From Bacillota bacterium (GTDB taxonomy: Bacteria; Bacillota; Clostridia; Clostridiales; Clostridiaceae), in the NCBI GenBank assembly GCA_023435985.1, contig JAEZKY010000030.1, positions 10,903 to 74,902 of the forward strand: DNA of 64,000 nt, written 5' to 3'. Positions within the stretch are counted from its first letter, which is position 1; each line of letters begins with the position of its first letter. The notes below the pieces were generated by a model. The model worked only from the letters and a program-made list of their open reading frames with translations. It had not been told where the DNA came from and ran no database searches. Made by a program: the position numbers and the translations under genes. Shown here one piece after another: positions 18,844 to 27,306 of the stretch.

Positions 18844-20013
18844 TTATAGATCAAATCCTGATTCTGATTCATATCTGACTTTTTTAACATACATTACAAC
18901 AGGAAATGTAATAAATAACAGTAAACATACACTAAAAATATAATTATCTCCAAACATGCTCATAACCGCCGATGAGAGAAGTGGGCCAATAGTTGAGCCT
19001 CCACCATAAAAAGAAGTAAATAATGAAGTCCCTGAAGGTATCTCTTCTTTACTTAAATTTTGAACTGATACTGCCATAGCCAATGGATATATAGGCCCAA
19101 TAATAAATCCTGATAAGAAAGAAAATATCAATCTTAAGACAAAATTATCAAAAATCATTATTCCAGCAATTGTGAATACAGAAATGATAATACTCATTAA
19201 TAAGACTTTCTCACGCCCGAGCTTATCTGATAGATACGTTATAGGCATAGTCCCTATAATACTTCCTAATACAAATATACCCAAAGCATATCCAGCAATT
19301 CTTAAGTCATACTGTTCATGTATTAAAAAAACTGGGTACAAGGTTGTTAAAGTTGTTTCAGTAAAACCATATAAAAATCCACCTTGAAGTCCTATAGATA
19401 TTTTCTTAAGTGTATTTATCTTTGGTTTGGGGGAAAACAATAATTTTTCTTTAAAAGTTGCATGTATAACTATTTGACAAATTAGAAGTGCACATATTGG
19501 AAATATAAATGGCACCCAATTGTTCCATTCATAAAATACAGGTCCGAGGACAGAAGATAATACAAAACCTACTGCAAAGCATAGTGAATACAAACCACTA
19601 ATTACACTTCTTGAACTTTCTTCTGTTAAATTTTGAAGCATGGTTTGAACTCCAACCAAATTAAAGCTTAGACCAATACCCATAAATATCATTAAAAAGA
19701 GTGAAACAACCAAATTAGATGAAAAGGGGAAAATTCCACAAGCTGTTGCTGAAATTACCGCGCCTATTAATATAGTTCCCTTGATATCTTTATTTCTCAT
19801 TTTTCTATCAACTAAAATAGATCCAATTGACATGAATAAGAAAAACGACGAGGATATGATTCCAATCCATAAGCTATTTACATTATTGGACTTTAAATGT
19901 GTTGATGAGAGGGGATTTATAATCCCCATTGCAACACCAATAAGTAAACCTATTACAAAAAGAATCCATTTATTATTAGAAAATAGTGGCTGCATCTTTT
20001 CTTTTAAAGGCAT
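18844..20013 (-). CDS. MFS exporter of the PKS/NRPS locus
   Basis: 389 residues with about twelve hydrophobic helices, a major facilitator. The loop after helix 8 carries YLSDKLGREKVLLM, a form of MFS motif A, and GIGLSFNLVGVQTM and GFIIGPIYPLAMA are glycine-rich helices typical of drug-efflux types. The gene sits between the NRPS (17-bp gap) and the FAAL-PKS (29-bp gap) in one operon, so export of the product, or self-protection, is the likely role. The substrate cannot be read from sequence. Confidence 0.9.
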   Translation of the reverse strand: MPLKEKMQPLFSNNKWILFVIGLLIGVAMGIINPLSSTHLKSNNVNSLWIGIISSSFFLFMSIGSILVDRKMRNKDIKGTILIGAVISATACGIFPFSSNLVVSLFLMIFMGIGLSFNLVGVQTMLQNLTEESSRSVISGLYSLCFAVGFVLSSVLGPVFYEWNNWVPFIFPICALLICQIVIHATFKEKLLFSPKPKINTLKKISIGLQGGFLYGFTETTLTTLYPVFLIHEQYDLRIAGYALGIFVLGSIIGTMPITYLSDKLGREKVLLMSIIISVFTIAGIMIFDNFVLRLIFSFLSGFIIGPIYPLAMAVSVQNLSKEEIPSGTSLFTSFYGGGSTIGPLLSSAVMSMFGDNYIFSVCLLLFITFPVVMYVKKVRYESESGFDL

Positions 20014-20030
20014 AAATCTGAATTCCTCCC

Positions 20031-23000
20031 TTATTTATTATTAATTGCAGCCTTAATAATTGGAATCTGATGTGCTCCAAACCAATACATATCTTGATTT
20101 CCAAATATCTTAATAGCTTCTCCTGTTATATAATCCGATTTATCCGAAGCTAGGAATACAGCCAAATCAGCAACTTTTCCAGTAGGTATAGCTTTTTTTC
20201 TTAAAGCTTCTGGTGTCATATTTGTATCAACAAAAGCTGGACAAATTGCATTTACTTGAATATTGCTTAATTTTAATTCTTCTGACAGAGATTTTGTAAA
20301 CCCTATTACTGCGTGTTTTGAAGCTGCATACGCACTCATTAGAGGGTATCCAATAAAGGACGAATCTGATCCCATATTAATAATCTTTCCTGATCTTTGA
20401 CTAACTAAATGAGGTGTAACGGCTCTACACATATTATAAGTACCGAACAAATTTACCTCTACAATATTCTTCCACTCATCAGCATCCATATCACTAAATG
20501 CTTCTAATTTTGTTATACCTGCATTATTTATTAATACGTCTATCTTCCCATAGGTAGAGATGATTTTATTTACTGCTTCAGAAACTTCACTATAATTGCT
20601 TATATCTGCTACTATAGAAATAACTCTGCCTCCTATTTTTTTAATCTCTTCTTCAGTTTCTTTAAGCTCCCATTCTGTTCTAGAAATAATTGCAACTTTA
20701 GCGGCTTCCCTTGCTGCTTCAATAGCCATTGTTTTTCCTATTCCTCTGCCTCCACCAGTTACAATTACAACTTTATCTGTTAAAACACCTTGCTTTTTAT
20801 TTTCTTTTACTAGTGCAAGGGGTTTTAAACCACTGCTTACTACTAAATTTTCCCTATTATTTATATAAGAAAGCATTTCAGCAGCTGCTTTAATATACTC
20901 ATTTCCTAAAGTTCTTATGGTAGCTTCTTCATATTTATTTTTAGAATACTCTATTTCTAAAATCAGCTTGCCATCTACTATTGAAAAGAAAAATTCAATT
21001 GAAGAAATCCTCTTTTGCTCAGGATGCGAATATCTCCTATCCATTTCATCCTTTGAAAATTCAAATACATCATACTCATTATTATTTCTGTTTCCTAAGT
21101 AATTTGCCCTTATAGAAGTTAAGTTTAAATCTGGATACATATACGCAGGTAATTCCTCTGAAACCAAATCATAACTTATACCATTTAGCGGCACCTTATT
21201 AATTCCATCTGTAATCTTATTAACTATTTCTCCCCAATTCTCATTATTATCAATAGAGATTCCTAAAGGATAGTTAATTGCAAAGTTTCCTACAGTATCA
21301 AAAAATGTACTGTTATCAAACATTCTTCCATTCATTCTATGACTGACAACCACCCATTGCTTTCCGTATTTCTTTTGAAGCATATTGTAAAGAGGAGCAA
21401 GAATAATTGAATAAAAACTTGTTCCAAAATACTTTTTCCCTGTAGTCTGCAATTTTAAAGTTTCACCCTTATCTAAAGCAAAAGTTAGTAATTCAGCTGA
21501 TCCTTCATTATTATTTCCTAAATTCAATTCCTCTTTAATCCTAAAAGAATATGACTCCGAAGGAAATTGCTTCTTATAATACTCTATAAATTCTGCAGCT
21601 CTTTTATTTTTCTCTTTATTAACTTCAAGGACGAAATCCTTATATGATTTTGTTTCTTCTATTTTAATATCACCATTATCAGAAATAAGCTGCTTATAAA
21701 TTCTCCATATTTCTTTAAACAATAATTGATTTGCTATAAGGTCAGAAATTAAATGATGCCCAACTACCGAAATATCATAAGAAGAATCATTTACCCTTAT
21801 AACAACCACCTTCCAAAGCGGCCATTTATCTACCTCTAAATTCTTAATAACTTCATTAATTAAACTTTTTATTTCTTCATTTCTCTCTTCTTTACTAAGA
21901 TGAGAACCATCATAATAATCTGCTTCTACTATTTGATCGTCTGATACAAATTTCTGCATCCATTTTCCTTCTTTATTAACTAATATACTTCTTAGCGCAT
22001 CATTATTATTAGCTACTATAGTTAAAGCTTTATTAAACATGTCGCAATCTAAAGGCTGCTTATATAAAAATCTTGTATATCCTGTCCATTGATATGGATA
22101 ATCAAAGTAACTCATTAAAAATTTCTGTGCAGGTGCTAATGGAATCTCTTCTACAATTGAATCTTTCACATTAAGCTGGTCTGTATCAAAGACTTCAACT
22201 TTTTCTCCATTTAGACTCATTTTAGATTTTTCCTTTAAAACCTTTCTATCAAGTTTGCCATTAGGTGTCTTTGGCAAAGCAGCTGTCCATTCAAAGTGAT
22301 GTGGAACCATATAATAAGGTAATTTCCTTAATATAAATTCTTTTAATTCATTATCATCAACCTTATTTCCAGCCATCCATGCAATTAACTGCTTCTGACC
22401 TTCAATGTAATCAACTGCATTTACAGCAACTTCATTTACATTTGGATGGGCACCAAGTACTGCTTCAATCTCTCCAAGTTCAACTCTAAAGCCTCTTATT
22501 TTTACTTGATTATCTATTCTTCCAAGATATTCATAACTTCCATCTGGTTTCTTGGTAGTTAAATCTCCAGTTTTATATAAGTATTCTCCTGGAATTTCTT
22601 TAAACGGATTTGGTTTGAAAGCTTCCTCTGTTTTTTCCTTATTATTTTTATAACCTTTAGCAAGTTGAATCCCTCCAATCCAAAGCTCACCTATTTCTCC
22701 TTCAGGAAGTTCTTTCATATTTTTATCTAAGTTTTTTATAAAAACATTGTCGATAGGCTTTCCTATTGGAATAGTGTTTTCTCCATCTGCCCCAGGTCTT
22801 TTATCAATTTTGTGATAAGTAACATCAATTGATGCTTCTGTAGGTCCATACATATTTGCAAGACCTACGTCTAATCCATACTTATCTATCCATTTTTGAA
22901 TTATTGGCATTGGCAGTGCTTCACCGCTGAAAATCAACCATCTTAAATCCTTAAAACTATAATCATCATCTTCTAAAGAATTTACAAATTCGCCAAATAA

Positions 23001-26000
23001 GGATGGTACAAAATGCATTACGTTTATCTTTGTATCTATTAACCATTCGGCTAAAGCCCATGGATTTTTAACAATATCGTTTCTTGCAGGACACACTATG
23101 CCTCCATACATTAACGGCCAGAAAAGCTCCCAAACTGAAATATCAAAGCAACAAGAGGTCTTTTGAGCAACGCGCTCACCTAATTTTAATTTGAAGGTAT
23201 CCTGATGCCACCTTAAGCGATTCATATACCCCCTATGTCCAAGCATAACTCCTTTAGGATTTCCTGTTGACCCAGAAGTATATAATACTGTCATCAAATC
23301 ATCTGGTGAATTTATATATTCAGGAGCAGCTTCTGAAACTTCCATCCAGTGTTCTTTTAGCACCTGATTATAATCATCTGCAAAATTCATAGGAGTTCCG
23401 TGGTCTAAATACATAAGAGTTTGTACATTTGAATCTTTTTCTATTAATCTACTTAAAAATTCCTTTAGACTATGCTCAGTAAGTAAAATCTCTATACCAG
23501 CGCTCTTCATTATATATTGAATACGATCAGCTGGATAAACAGGATCTACTGGCACATAAGCTGCACCTGCTTTCATGATACCAAGCATACCAATAAGCAT
23601 CATAGGCCCTGGATACACCATTATTCCAACAAGAGAGTCTCTTTTAATCCCTTGAGTTCTAAGGTAATTAGCAATTTTGTTTGACATTCTATCTAACTCT
23701 CTATAAGTTATGTTTTCATCTTTATACAATATTGCTGTTAAATCAGGTGTTTCCCTGCATTGCTTAATAATTTTCATATAAGGAATTTCATCTGCATATT
23801 GTGAATTTACTTCTGTAATTGATTTATTTTCATGCTTACTGTTATTATTCTCAATTACTAAAGCCATTTCACTTAAAGTTCTACATTTAAATAAAGAATT
23901 TTTATCAATTCCTTTATGAAGCTTAGCTAGTCTTGTTATTATACGTATAAGTTGAAGGGAATCAACTCCAAAGGCTGTTACTAAATCTTTATTAATATCA
24001 TCTTTGTTAATAGCAGTTACACAAACTTCTTCAGCTATTTTCGTAAGCTCTTCAATTAACCTATTATCTTCTATAGTTTTTGACTTAATTTCATCATCTT
24101 TTATCTCTATTTGATAACTTGCAAATAATTCAAGATTGCTAATAAACGCCTCAATAAGTTTTTTTATATTATCTTCGTTAAAATGTAAGCTGTCATAATT
24201 AGATGTGATAATAATTTTATTATGGAAAAGCTCAACCAAATTATCTATAGCACCTGCATTTGTTGAGGTATATGCTTCATAATCAATTACCTTTAAATCT
24301 CCGTAAGTTTCTTTAAGCTTAGTATCGCCAACAAAAGATAAATATAAATTTGATTTTAAACTAGAACGTACAATTGAAGCTGTTGTCTTTGGCATCTTTC
24401 CATCTTCAAGCATTTCTTGTTCTTTTGCCATCTTAGCAGCTCTGTAAATTTGTGCTCTATCTATTCCTCCAGATATATTTTCTTTTATTTCTTTATCTAC
24501 TTCTGTTACAAAATCTATTAAGCCTTCATCAGAAGCTTTTGGTTTAAAATTTAATGCCATATTCTGAGCAAAACATCCTATGATTCCTGTTGCATCAATG
24601 TTTGGATATACTTTCCCACCCGTTGGTAAATTTATAATTATCTCATCATTTTCTTTATCCAATTCTCTTATAGTTTTCAAATATGCAGAAACTATAAGAG
24701 TAAATAAAGATACTCTCCAAATTCTTGACTTTTCTAAAAGTGATTTGGTTAAAGTTTCATTTAACCAATATTTTTGTGCCTTAACTAATGCAAAGTTATT
24801 ATTTGCCTTGTTATTGTTAAAAGGATTAAATTTATGTTTTGCTTTACCATTTACTTGTACATATTTTTCCAAACTTTTATTTTCTTCTGGACTATTCCAA
24901 TTGTTTATTTCTAAAACTGCATTGTTATATTCATCTGTTGATAATTTTTTTGGAAGATTAATATTTACTCCCTGCATCTTTCCTGAATATATCTCAAGGA
25001 TTTCTCTAAGAATTTGTTGATTAGAAAGGCCATCAGAGACTAAATGATTATTTGCAAATATTAATTCATATTGCATGTAACTTGTTTGAATAACTACAAA
25101 TTTATGAAGTGGAAACTTAAAGATATCAAAAGGAGTATTAATTATCTCTTCAAATATTTGTTTTATAGTTTGATTTTTAGCTTCTTCAGGCAGGTTTCTT
25201 ATGTCCTGAACATTAATTTCAGGTAATAACAGTCTATTATGAATTTTAAGCTTATAATCTTTAAAACTCTTTGAACCTTCTCTGCTTTCAAATTCTGAAG
25301 CTAAGCTTGGATTCCTTTTTATTAATTCAAGCCAGCTTTCCTGCAGCAATTCTAAATTTAACTGTCCTTCAAGCTTTACTCCTGAGCAAATAGTTAAGGT
25401 TCCTACTGACCAATAAGATATTAAGAATGGATATTGAGCATTTAAAATCACTAATTCTTCTGCTTCAGCTTTTTCTTCGGCTATATCTTTAGTTAAAGTT
25501 TCTGTATTATAAAATTCTTGAAACATAAAGACAATTTCGCCTATTGTCTGCAGCGACATTAAGTAAGTTATTGGATATTTATTATTGAAATTGTCTTGTT
25601 CTTCTTTTGGTATAAGCTTCATTAGCTCAGTCATAAGAGTGACCATTTTTATTGAATCAATACCTAAATCACTTTCAAGAAACATCTCTAAATCAAGATC
25701 TTCTACTTTGTGTCCTGTCACATTTGATACAAGTTCATATACCATTGTTTTAATATCAATTTTATTTATTTTTTCAACATTCTTATTTGATGCTTCTACA
25801 TTATAAAATTCCTCAAACATAAGAACAATTTCTCCTATTGTCTGCATAGACATTAAATATGTTATAGGATATTTAGAAGTAAAATTCTCTAAATCATCAG
25901 CTGGTACAAGTTTCATTAGTTGATTCATAAGAGTGACCATTTTTATTGAATCAATACCTAAATCACTTTCAAGAAACATTTCTAATTCAAGATCTTTTAC

Positions 26001-26078
26001 TTTGTGACCTGTTACATTTGATACATTTTCAAATATTAATGCTTTAATATCTGTTAGATTTGTTTGATTACCATACAT
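20031..26078 (-). CDS. NRPS with tandem ACPs: ACP-ACP-C-PCP-A-C-SDR
   Basis: 2015 residues. Two nearly identical ACPs (Ser44 and Ser142 in LESDLGIDSIKMV) start the protein. C1 (about 205-660) has NNHLVSDG at 343-350, keeping the second, catalytic histidine of HHxxxDG. A PCP follows (Ser707 in FGVDSLQL). The A domain (765-1285) shows YTSGSTGNPKG, FDIS, YGPTE, YKTGD and PNGKLDRK (Lys1275). C2 (1310-1735) has HHLISDL at 1441-1447. A FabG-like SDR (1766-2015) has GGGRGIG, NNAG, Tyr1917 and Lys1921. The pocket residues read by eye are D-I-W-H-I-S-M-I-D, close to the serine code DVWHLSLID. PCP before A and no PCP after it is unusual. The gene is first in the operon and has AAAGGGG before its ATG. 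Confidence 0.93.
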   Translation of the reverse strand: MYGNQTNLTDIKALIFENVSNVTGHKVKDLELEMFLESDLGIDSIKMVTLMNQLMKLVPADDLENFTSKYPITYLMSMQTIGEIVLMFEEFYNVEASNKNVEKINKIDIKTMVYELVSNVTGHKVEDLDLEMFLESDLGIDSIKMVTLMTELMKLIPKEEQDNFNNKYPITYLMSLQTIGEIVFMFQEFYNTETLTKDIAEEKAEAEELVILNAQYPFLISYWSVGTLTICSGVKLEGQLNLELLQESWLELIKRNPSLASEFESREGSKSFKDYKLKIHNRLLLPEINVQDIRNLPEEAKNQTIKQIFEEIINTPFDIFKFPLHKFVVIQTSYMQYELIFANNHLVSDGLSNQQILREILEIYSGKMQGVNINLPKKLSTDEYNNAVLEINNWNSPEENKSLEKYVQVNGKAKHKFNPFNNNKANNNFALVKAQKYWLNETLTKSLLEKSRIWRVSLFTLIVSAYLKTIRELDKENDEIIINLPTGGKVYPNIDATGIIGCFAQNMALNFKPKASDEGLIDFVTEVDKEIKENISGGIDRAQIYRAAKMAKEQEMLEDGKMPKTTASIVRSSLKSNLYLSFVGDTKLKETYGDLKVIDYEAYTSTNAGAIDNLVELFHNKIIITSNYDSLHFNEDNIKKLIEAFISNLELFASYQIEIKDDEIKSKTIEDNRLIEELTKIAEEVCVTAINKDDINKDLVTAFGVDSLQLIRIITRLAKLHKGIDKNSLFKCRTLSEMALVIENNNSKHENKSITEVNSQYADEIPYMKIIKQCRETPDLTAILYKDENITYRELDRMSNKIANYLRTQGIKRDSLVGIMVYPGPMMLIGMLGIMKAGAAYVPVDPVYPADRIQYIMKSAGIEILLTEHSLKEFLSRLIEKDSNVQTLMYLDHGTPMNFADDYNQVLKEHWMEVSEAAPEYINSPDDLMTVLYTSGSTGNPKGVMLGHRGYMNRLRWHQDTFKLKLGERVAQKTSCCFDISVWELFWPLMYGGIVCPARNDIVKNPWALAEWLIDTKINVMHFVPSLFGEFVNSLEDDDYSFKDLRWLIFSGEALPMPIIQKWIDKYGLDVGLANMYGPTEASIDVTYHKIDKRPGADGENTIPIGKPIDNVFIKNLDKNMKELPEGEIGELWIGGIQLAKGYKNNKEKTEEAFKPNPFKEIPGEYLYKTGDLTTKKPDGSYEYLGRIDNQVKIRGFRVELGEIEAVLGAHPNVNEVAVNAVDYIEGQKQLIAWMAGNKVDDNELKEFILRKLPYYMVPHHFEWTAALPKTPNGKLDRKVLKEKSKMSLNGEKVEVFDTDQLNVKDSIVEEIPLAPAQKFLMSYFDYPYQWTGYTRFLYKQPLDCDMFNKALTIVANNNDALRSILVNKEGKWMQKFVSDDQIVEADYYDGSHLSKEERNEEIKSLINEVIKNLEVDKWPLWKVVVIRVNDSSYDISVVGHHLISDLIANQLLFKEIWRIYKQLISDNGDIKIEETKSYKDFVLEVNKEKNKRAAEFIEYYKKQFPSESYSFRIKEELNLGNNNEGSAELLTFALDKGETLKLQTTGKKYFGTSFYSIILAPLYNMLQKKYGKQWVVVSHRMNGRMFDNSTFFDTVGNFAINYPLGISIDNNENWGEIVNKITDGINKVPLNGISYDLVSEELPAYMYPDLNLTSIRANYLGNRNNNEYDVFEFSKDEMDRRYSHPEQKRISSIEFFFSIVDGKLILEIEYSKNKYEEATIRTLGNEYIKAAAEMLSYINNRENLVVSSGLKPLALVKENKKQGVLTDKVVIVTGGGRGIGKTMAIEAAREAAKVAIISRTEWELKETEEEIKKIGGRVISIVADISNYSEVSEAVNKIISTYGKIDVLINNAGITKLEAFSDMDADEWKNIVEVNLFGTYNMCRAVTPHLVSQRSGKIINMGSDSSFIGYPLMSAYAASKHAVIGFTKSLSEELKLSNIQVNAICPAFVDTNMTPEALRKKAIPTGKVADLAVFLASDKSDYITGEAIKIFGNQDMYWFGAHQIPIIKAAINNK

Positions 26079-26467
26079 TTTTCTTTTCCCCTTTCATTCT
26101 CGAGCTATATGTGTTTTTTACACCTATCCATTTAATTTTCTTATCTATTTCACTCATTAGTTTAGCCATTAGAAATCTTATTAAATAATGAGGTTATAAT
26201 CAAAATATATAACTCTTCCCTCCAATAAAAATTTTTCTTCTTCATTTTCATACTATATCAAAACATTTTTAGGTTTATCTTAAAATTATGTTAAATATAT
26301 GCATTTTAATTTAATATTTGTAAACTATATCTTCTGCTTCCTATTCTATTTCAAAAATATTTATTTTTTTACCATTATTGTAAAAATAAAAACATTGCTT
26401 AAAATAGCCTTATTGCAAAATTCATATACTCTTTGCGTAACTAGAGTTATTCTATTGTTTTTTTGGT

Positions 26468-26570
26468 AATAAATAGAAAAATGAAAGTATTCTTATGATA
26501 TGCCCATTTATGACATGCATATTATGCTTGATTATTTGAAATTTATAGAGAATTTTAAGATTAAAATATA
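26468..26570. promoter_or_regulatory. Conserved upstream element, copy 1 (TTATGAYRTG direct repeat)
   Basis: TTATGATATG at 26493 and TTATGACATG at 26508 form a direct repeat with a 15-bp period. The surrounding sequence of about 100 bp resembles 33368-33478, where TTATGATGTG occurs twice with the same period. Here it stands about 420 bp before the NRPS start; the other copy stands about 490 bp before the secreted beta-helix gene. A shared activator site is the simplest reading. Confidence 0.5.
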
Positions 26571-26683
26571 TTATAGAAATATAAATTTATGAAATTTGTT
26601 TTTAATTGCCTTTATTTTATACACATTTTATATTATATTGAAGATAATGTAAATATACTTTTTAAAAAAATAAAGATAAATGG

Positions 26684-26730
26684 ATAAACTTGTACTATAC
26701 CGTATAAACTTGTACTATACCGTATAAACT
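26684..26730 (+). repeat. 20-bp tandem repeat before small ORF
   Basis: ATAAACTTGTACTATACCGT occurs twice head to tail (26684-26703, 26704-26723) and a third unit begins (ATAAACT). The array ends about 40 bp before the start of the 54-residue gene, so it may contain its promoter or regulator sites. Confidence 0.8.
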
Positions 26731-26767
26731 AACTCAGTAAACTATAACATACTAAGGAGGTGTTTTA

Positions 26768-26932
26768 ATGACAAAGGATAGTCAGCCAGATAATAAAAAG
26801 GCAAGAATGGAGAAATGTAATCATCAAACTCCAATAACTGAGGAAGGTCATAATCATAATCCTAATAGAAAACATAAATCCGTAGAGAATCAAGGAGTTT
26901 CAAGTGATCATTTCAACAGATTTGGTAATTAA
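26768..26932 (+). CDS. Small hydrophilic protein, 54 residues
   Basis: ATG with an excellent AAGGAGGTG 9 nt upstream, then 54 codons rich in Asn, Lys, His, Glu and Gln, with no hydrophobic segment. It contains EEGHNHNPNRKHK and ends SSDHFNRFGN. I do not recognise the family. Its composition is like small spore or stress proteins of clostridia, but that is only a resemblance. It is preceded by a 20-bp tandem repeat and followed by a hairpin repeat that can act as its terminator. It is divergent from the NRPS operon. Confidence 0.7.
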   Translation: MTKDSQPDNKKARMEKCNHQTPITEEGHNHNPNRKHKSVENQGVSSDHFNRFGN

Positions 26933-26934
26933 AA

Positions 26935-27004
26935 CATATGAAATAAAATAGTAAACCCAAAATACCAAATAAACGTACATACCAGGATACTATTTTCTTA
27001 TTTC
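26935..27004 (+). repeat. Hairpin repeat, copy R1
   Basis: GAAATAAAATAGTA (26940-26953) pairs with TACTATTTTCTTATTTC (26988-27004). It is just past the 54-residue gene and shares its edge sequence (CAyATGAArTAAAATA) with the neighbouring copy at 27011. It probably also terminates the small gene. Confidence 0.65.
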
Positions 27005-27010
27005 ACTTTA

Positions 27011-27170
27011 GGCACATGAAGTAAAATAACAAGTTCAAAGCTGACATAAATATTTTTCATCATGAAAGGAGGTAAAGCGCCATCATGGCATGCCTATTAT
27101 GGCATCTTACAGCCAAAGAATTATGGAAAATAACTGGTAGATAGACATGTTATTTTTTGATTGTGCCTTA
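27011..27170 (+). repeat. Hairpin repeat, copy R2, with enlarged loop
   Basis: The left edge GCACATGAAGTAAAATAACA and right edge TGTTATTTTTTGATTGTG match the copy at 53332-53399, but here the loop holds about 90 extra bases. The loop contains GAAAGGAGG (27064-27072) and two overlapping micro-ORFs starting at 27062 (23 codons) and 27085 (19 codons, placed 12 nt after GGAGG), plus the palindrome GCCATCATGGC. No known RNA family was recognised. Confidence 0.55.
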
Positions 27171-27187
27171 ATATTTTAATCAAAAAT

Positions 27188-27211
27188 AACCAAGTGAATT
27201 TTCACTTGGTT
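27188..27211 (-). terminator. Terminator of the dCache chemoreceptor gene
   Basis: Perfect stem AACCAAGTGAA/TTCACTTGGTT, followed on the minus strand by a T-rich run. It lies about 95 bp past the stop codon. Confidence 0.85.
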
Positions 27212-27306
27212 ACACCCTTAACTATTGAATCATAAAAATTTTATTAACTACGTATATAAATTTTTCGCTAATTCATCAATGAATTAGCAAGATAGTATAT
27301 GATATA

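Larger units (their letters stand above)
26079..26767. other. Gene-free region upstream of the NRPS operon
   Basis: Very AT-rich 689 bp that must hold the promoters for the NRPS operon (minus) and the small plus-strand gene. Apart from the conserved element at 26468-26570 and the 20-bp tandem repeat at 26684-26730 I recognise nothing in it. Confidence 0.5.

Noticed and set aside
24580..25020. Plus-strand open frame of 146 codons inside the NRPS
   Set aside because: Antisense shadow of the first condensation domain; no start signal.
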